From Saussurea involucrata (lineage: Eukaryota; Streptophyta; Magnoliopsida; Asterales; Asteraceae): a stretch of DNA of 64,000 nt. Both the position numbers and the translations under genes were made by a program. The notes beneath the pieces were generated by a model, which had not been told where the DNA came from, searched no databases, and saw only the letters and a list, made by a program, of their open reading frames with translations. Of this stretch, positions 12,509 to 24,330 are shown piece after piece. Positions within the stretch are counted from its first letter, which is position 1; every line of letters starts with the position of its first letter. The DNA lies in contig CM066315.1 in the NCBI GenBank assembly GCA_033807775.1, forward strand, positions 7,754,501 to 7,818,500. The letters are read 5' to 3'.

Positions 12509-15500
12509 TCACAAAATAGTGCCCAGAAGCCATAGGTGTATGAATAGCCAATAAGCTATAAGGCCTAGCCTTGCCCTTGGTCGACGCATCAAGGCTTGAC
12601 CACCGGATACCCTGCAAAGAGGCAAAGGGTAACACCGTTAAGACGATGACATGCTGATAAAATTACTTTTTTGGCATCCTATGCGTGGTTAACGCTGTGT
12701 GCCGATATAATAGATTAATCACCAATAAGAAACAAGGAGGATTATGGGAAGGTCACAGTGAATAATTCTATTGAAGTTGTGAATTTGTGATACTCCCTTT
12801 TTCCATTACATGTTTCACTTTTTGGTAACCTTTTAATCTAGAATACTCACTCCGCCCCCTAAACAAGTATCCATATTTCTATTTATATTTGTCCCAAAAT
12901 AATTGTCCACTTCCAAAAATAAATAGCTAAAGTTTCCAAATATACGCTTAACTAATGCCCAACTATTTAAGAGGAGATAAGATAGATACATTAATTAAGG
13001 GTAAGAATGTCATTTGGTTAACTAAAATGTGTAATAATTATTCATGTCTAAAATTATGTGTCATTTCTATTTGTGGACACTTATTTTGGGACGGAAGGAG
13101 TACCTTTTTTGTGAATAAAAGTGCCAGTCAAATTAATATGTCCATCCAAAACTTTTCGCAAGTTGTTAGTCTTTACGGAAACAGCCCCTTTACCATTGGA
13201 TAGAGGAACTGTCTACCGATGTCCTCCCCCCCCCCCCCCCCCCCCGCAAAAAAAAAAAACCTATCGTCGAGTGGGATATACCGGGTAGGTTTTGTTTGGT
13301 TTAGTCAACGGTCAAGAGTGCAGATCATGTCACAATTTTCATGGGACAAAAAGAGTGTTAGGGGGTGCTTAATTGTGGGCTGGGAATAGAAATAGAAAAC
13401 ATTAAATACTACTGTCTAATTTGATGCAATGGAACGAGTCATTATGAGATCTGAGTAATGAAGCATTTATCGACAAATTGAAAGAAAATGGAACTCGTCA
13501 ACTTGTAGTATAAGATCTCTAAGCAATGAAACACAAATGAAACCATCAAGCGTGTTAGGTGAATAGAGAGGGTTACAAATGACTAAAACCTAGAGCGTGC
13601 AACTAGGTTTTGGTCCACTCTATATTAAAGTCCACTCTACAATTTCCCATGTTAAATCTGATTAGATTCTACTCACCCACACATCTGCATTAAATGTAAC
13701 AACTCATCCCACATGGATAGAACATAGGTTTCTGAGCTCTTTATAAACTCAAAGTTGTTGGGCTACCAATAACTTCTACTATGGTTTTAAGTTGATTTGG
13801 AGGTTATAGGGTCAACCTGATTGGGCTTGGGAGGTTACAAGTGGTATAGAGTCATCATTGGGGCAAACCTCATCGTGTGTGGCCTCAATAATAAACTAAA
13901 GTCAGTTAAAGCATTTACCATATTCCATCGAGCCGATCTGCAATCATCTTCCCTTTGACTGGGACTAGACCCGACGTATGGAGTGACTTAAATACATGAC
14001 CTGAAGGCACAAGAGTTCAATTCAATTTTCCAAAATTATGTGACCTGAACAGACAATACAACGGTAAAAGTTCTTGGAACCAAACCTTTATCTTCAACAG
14101 TTTCCTTTCTACCGAGCAAACGTTCGGAGTCTGAATCAATGCTAATTGCAAGCTGGTCACTTGAATTCTTTCGTAAAGATCTCACATGGGGAGCGGATGG
14201 CACCAAAGGCAGGCCTACTTTCCCAACTGGAACCTGTAAGAAAAACACTAAGGATTAAAATAATATAAGTAAAAAACTGTACACATGTACCATTTATCCG
14301 TGTTATGCTCATTCCCCTCCACCTCAAGGGATCATAAACAGATATGGGGAAAGATTAGGCTAGTTTTGGTTAATTGTCATTGGCTTATAATTTTGGGCTT
14401 CTGTAGTTTCTAAGAAAAGCATGTAAAAGGATTGAGAACAAAAGACATGAATACAAATAACCACATAAGCAAACAATTGTAGGGAATTAGTCCAAAACTA
14501 TGTGACCTAGATAACAATATTAAAATGAAAAGGCTTCTCAAACTGCAGTAAGATAGCAGGTCCAGATTGTCAGAATATCTATATCTTGGAATTAACATCT
14601 GGTTTGAAGCTACTCAAGTTAAGCCAACTGTAACACAAGCATACACCATAAAAATTAATCTTGATCTGCATGAGTAGGTGTACTTGTTGGGTTGCATCAA
14701 GGGTTCAAAGCTTCAATATTCCAATAAGCATCTTAACCCAGGTCTCAACATTTTATCTTATCTCTTTTTTGTTTATAACAACTTCTCATGCTTATGGTTG
14801 TTAAAAAGACACATTAGTATGTAAAGCTCGTAGAATATATGAACTATGCATGCATCACTATTTACGGTTTTGTACTCGAAACTTGACGAGAAGCCAGAAG
14901 TGGAAGTTGTGCAGACCTCAATTTAAACAAGGTAATAAAGTTGGCTAGGTGCCTAAAAGGGATGATCAGAAATGAAAGCAACAATAATGCCTTATTATGA
15001 GAGCAATAAATGATGCCATCAGAAATGAAAGAATATAGATGCAATAAACATGCCTGATCTTCAATTTCTGAAATCTCTGACTTAGAAGGCAAGGAAGGTC
15101 CCACAAAAACACCTCTTTCCTGTATCGTGTTCGGTGCACCTGTCCTATTTTGAATAAAATCTTCAAGTAGTTTAACCTTGCTTGCTAATTCCTCAGCTAC
15201 CTTCTGGGTCTCCAGCAATTTGGTACTTGCGTCTTGAGCTTTGGATCTTGAATTGTCACTATCCAAAACAATGCCCTGAACAAGCCTCTCTAGGACTGGG
15301 AGCAGTCCTGCCACGTCAGCAGATTTCTTGACTCCAACAGACTCATCACCTCCCAACTTTTGAATAATGCTCTGCAACCCCGTAGATAAATCAAACAACA
15401 CCCTCCCAGTCTTCTCAGACTCTTGCTTGTCCTTCATGGCTTCTTTGTATTCCCCCTTCAAATGCTCAACTTCAACGGCTTGTTTTGAAAGGGTTGAGCG

Positions 15501-18500
15501 CAGCTCTTCTTTGGCATGAGACAATAAGGTCATCTGGTCTAGCAATTCATTTACACTATCAACTATATAAAAGAGCTTTTTAACAGGGTCTGAATCTTGG
15601 GGGTGTGTGTCTCCCACTACAAGGTTTGGGAAAGGGATTGTGATCCCATCTATCTTATCAAACAGGGATTTTATCTGTGATGCTGATAAAAGAGCATTTG
15701 TGGCATTGCCCTCTGAAAAACAATGAAGATGTATGAAAGTTAGATATATGATAGATCATAATGATCGGTATGAATGTATAATCAAACGTAGAATCATCAA
15801 TAAAAACAAAAGTGTACCATGATCTTTAACAAATGTAGTACTTCGGGCAGAAAACTCCCCTTCTCTTTCATTCCACTTACCCTCTTTTTCCCGATAATCT
15901 TCTAATTTAGAGCTCATTTCTTGGAACCTAGTACTTTGCACAGACAACTCCGCTTCTCTTTCTTTCCATTTGTCCTCTTTTGCTTGATAATCTTCTAATT
16001 TAGAGCTCATTTCATTACACATATTTCCAGATGCTTCTAGTTCAGTCTCCAATTCGAAAATTCGTCTTTGTAATGCATCATTTTCTTCTTCAGCTATATC
16101 ACACAATGACTTGGTTTTCTCTAACTCACCCTTCAATTCTTCAATTGTGGTGGACATGTCCATCTGCATGCTTTTCAAATTTTGTTGCAAGGCTTTTGTT
16201 TGTTGAACCATAGATGGCACAGTATTCCTTGTTGCCTCTAGTTTTTTCAACAAAGATGCAATCATGTCATCAATGACTGTCGAGAAACTGCCAAACTGGT
16301 TAACAAGAATTTGGTTTCTAGTATTCAAGTTATCCAATGTTTTTCCAGCATATGAACCAAAACCATCAGTATCTTTTGCATTAAACTCATCATCAATCAC
16401 CCCAGTGGTCCAATCATTGTCAAAGTCAGCAGGGAGGAAAGTTGACTGAAAAATTTCCTGTAAATCATAAGTGAGATTAGGAGGTGGGCATGAAAGTTAA
16501 AATTCAACTTATGCATCTGAGATTGTTGGTATATAAACCGAGAAAATGGCTAAATGAAAATATGAAGATAGCACAAATGCGGTGTGGTTTTCTTTCTGAA
16601 AATTAGTACAAATGTGTACCAAATTACAATTAAAGCATTTGATTGCCAAATTGAAAAGGCCATGATAAGACAATGACGATGAAAAATTGGTACTCCTTGT
16701 TACTGGACAGCATAATTTTTTTTGTCAGAAAAAAGCTAAAATATAACATCAGCATGGACAGTAACTTCAAAAACAACAAATTATATGTAATAGACCATTA
16801 TCTTTTACCCACTCTTAGAATAAGAGAATGCTGATGTGACAAAAGATCGTATTTAGTTTTGTAATTACTTTAATGTTTGTCGGCAATTATTCAATATGTT
16901 ACACACAAATATAAAACAAACGTCATTGACCTCAGAGAAACAAATTGGGACTTATAATATATGGTTTCAACAAACAAACTTTCAAACAAATAAAAGGAGA
17001 AAAGAGAATCACTTATGTCTGGAGAAGTGATTATGTTACCTTGATAGCAGGATGATCTTGCAGCTGTTCTGAATCAAAATTATCCTTCGTTTCATTTAGA
17101 AAGCGGTCTATTTCTTTTAAGCTTTCGATTTTTTTCTCAAAACTTTGCTTGAACAAGGACAACAGAGATCCATCTTTCAACAGCACTTGAAGATTTCCAA
17201 AGAAACCCGAGAGCTCCGAAGCCCATTTATCATGCTTGGCTGCCAACTCTTGCCTGCATGTACTCAGCTCAGTTTTGAGCGTTGAAATCTCCTGTTCAGC
17301 ACTCTTCTTTTCCCCAACAAGATCAGAAAGAGTGTTCTCCGCCTTAAGCAAAGCATCCTCGAGTGTTTTAATAGTTGCAGATGCATTCACAACCTCTTCT
17401 TTGAGTTTCTTTATCTCGCTCTCTAATACATTTCTGCTAGTTAGTGTCTTTTCATTTTCCTGTGAAGACTGAGAAACGTTTGTCTTTAACTGAGACATTG
17501 CATCTTCAAGGGACTTTATAGTCTGGTAAGCTTCATCTAGATTAATGGCATGAGCAGAAACTTCCAACTTAACTTTCTGTAGCTCCATTTCAGCAGCAAC
17601 TTTGCTAGCTTGAGCCTCTTCTTTTTCACTCAAGAGCAAAGATACGTTGTTTTTTGCAAGCGACAATGCCTCTTCAAGCGAGTTTCTATTGGCAGAGGCC
17701 TCTTGTAATTCCTCTTCAACATGAGACTTGGCAATCTCTAGGGCTCTCTTCTCTTCAGTTAGTTGACTAATAGTTTTTTCTGAACCTGACAGTGAATCCT
17801 CAAGTGATTTCAACGTTTTCAGATCTTCCACCAACTTCTTGTTCAATGTACCGACTTCCTCTTTTAAGATTTGCATTTCTTGTTCTGCCTGTGTCTTTGA
17901 AAATTCTAGTTCTCTCTTTTCTTCAGCTATCTGAGTAACATTTTTCTCTGAAACTGATAATGCATCTTCAAGGGATTTAATGGTTGTCAGGGATTCAGTT
18001 AATTTGCTGGCCAGCATACCAGCTTCATCTTTTACATCTCCTAGCTCCTGCTCTGCCTGTGCCTTGGCAACTTGGCATTCACTTAAATATGTTGCAAACC
18101 ACTTCACCTTCTCAACTGGCTCTTTTACATCTACTGGAAGAATAATACCATCAATCGTCTCAATTACCTGCTGTAATAAGGTATTACTCTGAACTAAAAA
18201 CTGCTCAATTTGATCCCTTTCTTCTTTTGAACGTAGGAGATCAGACTTCAAGTTTGCAATATTTTTAACTTCGGTTGACAGTATATTAATCTGATCCCTG
18301 CAGTCACTCAATGTTGATTCTTGCTTCTGTAAGTCAAGCGTTAACGCCTCAATCTGAGCATTCTTTTCGGCCATTTGCTGTTTCATACTCTCACGTTCTT
18401 GAACAAGACCTTTGCCTTTCTTAACTGCCAAAGACAGTTTCTCCCTCAATAAAGAAGCTTTCTCCTCGACTCGTTGAAGATTTATTTGCAAAGAGTTCTT

Positions 18501-21118
18501 CTCATCTTTTGATGCACGTAGTTCTTCAGAAACCTTTACCAGCTCAACTCTGTTTATCTTCTCTTCCTCAAGAATTTGCTCATATAGCTTAGATTCCTGA
18601 TCCCTTACATACAACAGATTTTGAATCTTTTCAAGTACTTCTTTGTCCATAGACGATGACTCGGTAGAAGTTATGGCTTGTTCTTTTATCTTCGAAAAGC
18701 ATCTGTCAATCACCACGGCCATATCAGAGTGTAGCTTAGAGTTCTCCTCAAAACCATCTATAGAGATCCCAGATGCATCAAGCAACAGAGCAACCATCTG
18801 CTTTTTCTCCCCAACAAGTCCTTCATACTTGCATGTCAAATCCTCAAACTCCTCTATAAAATAGTGTTTCTCCTGTGCCTCTGCTAACAGCGATACAGTT
18901 AGGCGATCAATCTGGGCACGAGCAGCCTCTATTGTTGTATCATTTTGATGTTGTAGGTTAGCAGAACGATATTTCTCCTGATTATATGATTCCAATAGCC
19001 AGCTAATTTGAGGTTCTAAGTAGGGAGGCTGTGTGGCTTCTGGTAACTCTAGAGAGGATAACAGTTCAGTTACTCTCTGAAATTCCCAAGTGAGGGGTGC
19101 TAGTCTACTTACTTCATTTGCAAGCCATGCAACCCTCTCAATGATATGTGAAGGCTGAAACTCCCCTGCAGCACCACTTAGCGACAGAATTTCTCCACAT
19201 TTTTCAAGGACGATGTCCCTTTGCGAAAGAGCTTCTTGCAGCGAAGTAGCCAAATTTTCAGTCCTCGTCAACTCATCATTCCTCAACTCAGCAGCCTTTA
19301 GGGCACTTGACTTCTCTTGCAATTCGATTAAACACCTTTCTAGTTCACTGGCTTTCTCAGCAACCAACTGTTTCAATGAGTCACGCTGCTGGACCAGTGC
19401 CTTCCCTTTTGTCACAGCCATGCTAAGCTTTTCTTTGGTATTACTATACCTCGTCCTCTCCTGTTCAACTTCTCCTTTTAGTTTTCCGATCTCTGCACTT
19501 AGCAACTCAACTGTTTCTCTGCCTTTGTCAAGTTGTTCCATCAGCTGTCCATGCTGAAATTCTAAATGGCTGTTTTTGTCGGCCAACTCAAGTTCTTTCC
19601 TTTTTAGTTCAAGCAACTCTTCCCGTACAGAGAGAAAAACTGTCTCCATGCCATTTTGCATATAAAAATCAGGCTTAACCTCTGCCAAACAACGGCTTAG
19701 CTTTTCAACTTCTGAAAGGAAGTGGTGGTACTTCTCAAGTAAGAGGGAGGTAACTTTCTCAAGATGAGACATCTTCCCACTAACAGATGTATCAGGAAAT
19801 TCTGCATCACCAAGGGCAGTTGCAAGGGAATATAAAATTCTATCTGCAGTGACCTCAACAGATGACACTTCATTAGACTTAGCTACTACATCCTGTGATA
19901 TAGAGTGTTCATTAACCCTCGCCATAAGATCCTCAATTTCTTTATCCTTCATATGTAGGGTGGCATTGAGTTCTCGGATTGTGCCCTCAGCCTGTGATCG
20001 CTCATTCAAAGAAAGCTCAATAAACTTAAAGCACTCACTTACCATCTCCCGCAAAGGCAACAAAGACTTTTCGCCACCCTCTCCTGTTTCCGATGTAAGC
20101 TGATCACTAGAAAAACCAGCATCATTTCCATCAATCAGCAACTGTTGGTTGCTTAGAGCCTTGAGCTGATGATGAAGATTACTAACTTCTTTCATCAGCG
20201 TCATTCGTTCCTGCAAGAGAAGCAAAGTTAGCACAACTGCAGCATAGTTACGGTACAAAAAGACCTCGGAATGAGAACAGAAGGAAGAGAGGTGATAAGC
20301 CAACCTCGTAGTCCTGTGGAAAGATTTCTTTTTCATCCTCAGGCGCCCTATATTGAATATCTTCTGTATCATTCCCAAATGGCTGTTGGCTAGCCCTATT
20401 CCCAGCAACAGGGGACCTCGCATCATTAGAAACCAAGTCATCTGGACAATCCACAAACTCGTCGTGTCCCCCATCTTCAGTTGGCCTTGCTTCATGTCTC
20501 TCATACTGTACAGTATCTACTCCTGTTATCACTACCCCATCGTCCTGCTCGAGATGGTCAACCTGAAGATAGCTTGCTGATTTTATCTTATCAACACAAA
20601 TATAGCACTACAGTACAACAGATATACCAAGTGAAGAAAAGGTGAAGCAAAGAATTGTTATAACAACTTGGCAACAGAAAACTGTAGTGAGGAATAATTC
20701 AATGGATGAGGTCGTAAAGGTTTAAATATTTACAATCCTGTGAATGCATAACCTTACATTTGCAACACTACTAATAATTTTAATGAAATTGTCAAAATTT
20801 CATTCACAAGCATTCGAATTGTGACAATTTGAAGTTGGAAACTAGTCCCTTGGACATAAAAAAAATCATAGTACGCCTCTTTTTTACCCTAATCATTATA
20901 ACAGACACAGCATCTACTAGATACAATTTACCTTAAAATCAAAAAAAAATCAGTCGTTGATAATTGAAACCAATATATAACTAAATAAACACTAGAGTCA
21001 CCTGATTAATTGAACCACCATCCATTGGAGCAGAATCAGCTGACTCTATATGAACAAATCCGTTCTCTCCAGCTGTTGGACTCCCCGTAACCTGCTCCAA
21101 ATCATTATCCTCTTCCAT
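12509..21118 (-). CDS. TNO1: TNO1-like trans-Golgi coiled-coil protein
   Basis: Eight coding exons: 21118-21002, 20562-20305, 20210-17040, 16457-15818, 15712-15054, 14233-14086, 14000-13919 and 12611-12509. The lengths sum to 5178 nt, an exact 1726 codons, with all phases consistent. The product (about 1725 aa) has an acidic N-terminus starting MEEDNDLEQVTG, long heptad-rich coiled coils, the repeated block KLSMAVTKGKALVQ / KLSLAVKKGKGLVQ, and a C-terminal anchor (ARLGLIAYWLFIHLWLLGTI) just before the stop. This matches Arabidopsis TNO1 (about 1800 aa), which binds the t-SNARE SYP41 at the trans-Golgi network and supports vacuolar sorting and salt tolerance. Motifs SEISEIED, SLRKNSSDQLAISIDSDSE and DKGHVFKSL also match. 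The intron 15053-14234 begins with GC. A 5' UTR intron is likely at 21247-21121. The last intron holds a Stowaway MITE. Confidence 0.93.
12846..13100. mobile_element. Stowaway-type MITE in the last TNO1 intron
   Basis: It has Tc1/Mariner-like ends (ctcactccgcc on the left, gggacggaaggag on the right) and TA on both sides (12844-12845, 13101-13102). The body matches the element at 25346-25584, including the shared motif ttaagggtaa. No coding capacity. Confidence 0.85.
13103..13918. other. Remainder of the last TNO1 intron
   Basis: The intron runs from 13918 to 12612. It contains a run of 20 C at 13226-13245 followed shortly by poly-A, and repeat-like sequence at 13550-13850. No extra exon is needed, because the flanking exons join in phase. 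Confidence 0.5.
14234..15053 (-). other. GC-AG intron of TNO1
   Basis: On the minus strand the upstream exon ends ...GATCAG and the intron starts GCATGT, ending in a normal CTTACAG before GTTCCAGTTGG. No in-phase GT donor is near that keeps the conserved SEISEIED to VPVGK junction. GC-AG introns usually have an AG|GC exon boundary like this one. Confidence 0.7.
16458..17039 (-). other. Intron 3 of TNO1
   Basis: A donor GTAACATAATC follows AAG on the minus strand and the acceptor TTTACAG precedes GAAATTTTTCAG, giving an in-phase junction (K then EIFQSTFLPADF). The sequence inside is AT-rich with nothing else recognisable. Confidence 0.85.
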
Positions 21119-21533
21119 TTCTGTGGATCATAATATAAACCGATCAGATCTACGAATACGAAACTTAACGCATTGAAATCAAATCTTCAACGATTTTGTA
21201 TTCAATATCCATAATTAAACCTAGAAACAATTAGGTTAAGAAGTTACCTTAGATTCGAGAAAGGATGCGACTATAGTTGAATTCGATTTGAAGCATAAGA
21301 TCTTAAAAATGGTGAATGTTGGGGGTTTCTGGTTGTTGATCTGGCGTGGGAGACGGTCGAATTTGGTTTTTAGCGTTTTGCAATTTGCACTATACGATAG
21401 TTACCCGCTAAGTGAGAACTCGCCCAATACGACGTCGTTGAAACGAGAACTTATAAACAGATACAGTTAATTATGGATTTGGTCCCTGTGTTTTAGTTAA
21501 AGTTGCAAATAGATTTCATGGTATTCAATTTGT

Positions 21534-21705
21534 TAGATCATCAGAGCCTCCGCAGATAAAGGCACATGAACAGCCATTTGATCCCCGTCAAAGTCTGCAT
21601 TGAAGCCCTTACAAACTAATGGATGTAAACAAATAGCACGCCCTTCCACTAAAACGGGTAGGAATGCCTGTATGCCTAATCTATGCAGAGTAGGTGCATA
21701 GATTC
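21534..21705 (-). pseudogene. Plastid rpoC1 fragment in the nuclear genome (NUPT)
   Basis: Read on the minus strand this gives APTLHRLGIQAFLPVLVEGR followed by CLHPLVCKGFNADFDGDQMA. That is the active-site region of the plastid RNA polymerase beta' subunit, including the metal-binding NADFDGD motif. Only about 55 codons are present and they end abruptly, so this is a copy of plastid DNA, not a gene. It directly adjoins an atpA fragment on the same strand. Confidence 0.88.
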
Positions 21706-21729
21706 TACATAGATAACACTAGCTAATAG

Positions 21730-21930
21730 TCCGCCTGGTGCTATCAAAATTTACTGCTGTTTTACCGGTCTGTCTGTCCCCAATAATTAATTCTCGCTGA
21801 CCACGTCCTATCGGAATCATTGAATCAATAGCAATAAGCCCTGTTTGAAGAGGCTCATATACAGAACGTCGAGAAATAATCCCCGGAGCCGCCGATTCAA
21901 TTAACCTATATTCAGAAGATGAAATTTCAC
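21730..21930 (-). pseudogene. Plastid atpA fragment in the nuclear genome (NUPT)
   Basis: The minus strand encodes SAAPGIISRRSVYEPLQTGL, then IDSMIPIGRGQRELIIGD and RQTGKTAV: the nucleotide-binding P-loop region of the plastid (not mitochondrial) ATP synthase alpha subunit. The reading frame diverges beyond KTAV and upstream of VEDGRGEISSSE. With the rpoC1 piece next to it, this is a chimeric insertion, because the two genes are separated by several others in plastid DNA. Confidence 0.88.
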
Positions 21931-21939
21931 CTCTACCAT

Positions 21940-22320
21940 CTTCAACAGTTTCTCTAAAATAGAGAAAATTGTATTTTTGTTCTTTATATTGCTTCAACAG
22001 TTTTCTATATTATTCTCTAAAATAGAGAAATCTAAAGAAAGCTTCAAGTTTAGAGAATTCTCTAAAACTTGCTAGGTGGAGAGATAAATTATTTTTTTAT
22101 TCATTCTCACCAATAGTGTGAAGTTATTATTATTTTATATAAATTTTATTTAAAAATGTATTGGGATGATAAATTTAACTAATATTTTAATAAGATAATG
22201 GATGTTGAAATCTCTAAAATAGAGAATCTGTTTGAGCTAAATGTAATTCATTTTAGAGATTTTGACTTTTAAGTCTCTATTTTAGAAAAATTCTAGAAAA
22301 TATGTTGGAGATGCTCTTAT
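21940..22320. mobile_element. Tourist-like MITE remnants
   Basis: Repeated CTCTAAAATAGAGAA motifs and a right end TGTTGGAGATGCTC followed by TTA at about 22303-22319 resemble the complete element at 45341-45714. Left borders are not clear and more than one copy may be nested here. Confidence 0.5.
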
Positions 22321-22493
22321 GATTCTAGTCTCTTTGGCTAACACCGTTCATATTAGACCGTTAAGTAACGGTTATGTGAAGAATGTTTTGGTTTTTTTCG
22401 AATTTAAAAAAAATAAAAATCAATATAATTTATTAATTATGATAAAGTGATGTCCTGTCGTTTTAGAGTACTTGTGTGAAAATTTATGCATAT

Positions 22494-22970
22494 CTATACT
22501 ATATTATAAAGCATTTGAAAAAAACTCTTAAAAACAAATTTTTATGCATCATGTACTGTTTATGGATGCATGTTACTTAAAATTCAAGAGTACAATTAAA
22601 TGATACATAAATACAACTTCTTAAAGCTGCATATTTGAATGCATAACTAACTAAAAGATAAATATAATCAAATACAGAACAAACATCTTATTTTAAATAT
22701 AAATAATAAAAAATAGAATTAAGACAATCGTTGAATTCTAGCAAAATACTTAATTGCTTTTTTCTTTAAAACATTAGATTATTAAACTAAAATATTTTAC
22801 ATCAATTAAACCTAGATTAAATATAAAAAAATTAAATATATATATATACATAAGAAATACAATATTATTTTCTCGAAAACACACAAAAGTGAATTATAAA
22901 ATTGATAAAAACAAAATATATAACCAAACATTAATATCAAGATGTATCGCGTTGCATTGCCTGAGTACAT
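22494..22970 (+). mobile_element. Possible decayed Helitron
   Basis: At 22494 an A is followed by TCTATACTATATTATAAA, a typical Helitron 5' end. A weak GC patch (TATCGCGTTGCATTGCCTGA) at about 22944-22963 could be a decayed terminal hairpin. No CTAG end was found there. Confidence 0.3.
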
Positions 22971-24330
22971 TTTTAATGATTCTTTAATTTTTAAACGTTA
23001 AGTAATAGTTAAGTGTGGGATATTTTGGTTTTTTAAATAAACTATTCATTTTTAAATTTAGAATAATTCGGTTCAAAATTTTCTAATTCAATGTCGTCTA
23101 TTTCTATAAACAATTAAGGTGGCGTTTGTTTTTTAAGAGCTGCTGAAGTCTGATTTCACTTCTGATTTATAAGAGGTGGTGTTGAAGTCTGAAATCTGAA
23201 TCAATAAGGTTGTTTGTTTTTGTAAATTGACAAACGTCTGAATATATATATTTTTATTTTATCTCTAAAAATCCAACTTAAATACGTCAATTGAAGTGAG
23301 TATCGATGATCGAATGAAAATTTTGAAAAAGAAAGAAACAAAATAAGGACGTTGGCAGATTTGCAAGGTTGTGGAGTTCTAATCATATAGCAAACACCGA
23401 AGAGCGGATTTAAGCGATTCAAAATGTTTTGAAAAGCCAACACACAAATCTACGATGTTCGTGTTTTCGAAAATTCAGGGAGCATCTGGGCTAAACTCGA
23501 CGTTGAAATCGAAAGAATGAATCAATGTATATGTATATAATCTCAAAAATTAATATAGAGTTACAAAAAATTAAAATAGAAGTAAATAGGTCATAAAAAC
23601 CTTATTAAAATAGAATCTCAAAAATTAAAATGAAATCAAATAAGCCATAAAAATATAACTAATTAATATACAAATACAATAACGAAAAATACAAACAACC
23701 CGATGGGATTTAAACCTAGGAGGACAGGACGATAAATAAACTCGCTTATCAACTCAGATACCCTAGCAGTATCTGAGTCGTTGACCTCCTAGGAGGTCAG
23801 AGGCTCACATCTCACTAAAGGTGAGAAGAGTGTGTAGATTTATTTGTTGCATTTGTCGTATATAAATATTATATACTTCAAAAAAACATATATAATTTAT
23901 TTTATTTTACGTTTTATATTTTAATTTTATTATTTACAAAAAAACATAATTGTGAAAGGAGTTGCTACACTTGCAAGCCACATGACATGTCATATCATTT
24001 TGCAAGACCTTGTGCAAGACGTGTGTGGATGCTCTTACTTTTAATCATTAATGAACTTTTATTTTTCTTAAAAGATATCCGCTCAATCATCTCTTCTACA
24101 TCCTAAAAATAAGTAAAACAGATCGGATTCAGACAAACAGATTATATTATCCGCCACATATTTCTAAAAAATCTAATCATTACTAATCAACCATTTTCAA
24201 ACCAATTTTGACTTTTCATGTTTCCTTAAACCTAGGAAACAAAAGGCTATAAAATGAAACAAGATTTCAAGATCCAAAAACTAAGTTCCAAGGAGTTAGA
24301 ATTTGTATTATTTAACAAACTCAGAGAATA
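22971..24330. other. Intergenic region upstream of the GDSL gene
   Basis: It contains a left end of the TTTGTTTTTTAAGAG hAT-like family at about 23118, and inverted repeats around 23715-23800 (CCTAGGAGG / CCTCCTAGG and AGATAC..GTATCT) that may be a SINE or small foldback relic. A GTGGATGCTCTTA end of another MITE family lies at about 24026-24038; the related end is at 48996. The GDSL promoter must lie in the last few hundred bases; I see no decisive TATA box. Confidence 0.35.

Noticed and set aside
13226..13256. Poly-C followed by poly-A as a structural element
   Set aside because: Simple-sequence slippage; a similar run at 35449-35477 ends a SINE, so it may be a repeat tail or an assembly weak spot.
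17236..20103. Several open frames antisense to TNO1
   Set aside because: They are Ser/Leu-rich mirror frames of a Glu/Lys/Ser-rich coiled-coil coding exon.
21534..21930. Functional nuclear rpoC1 or atpA
   Set aside because: Only about 55-65 codons of each are present, without start, transit peptide or remaining exons.
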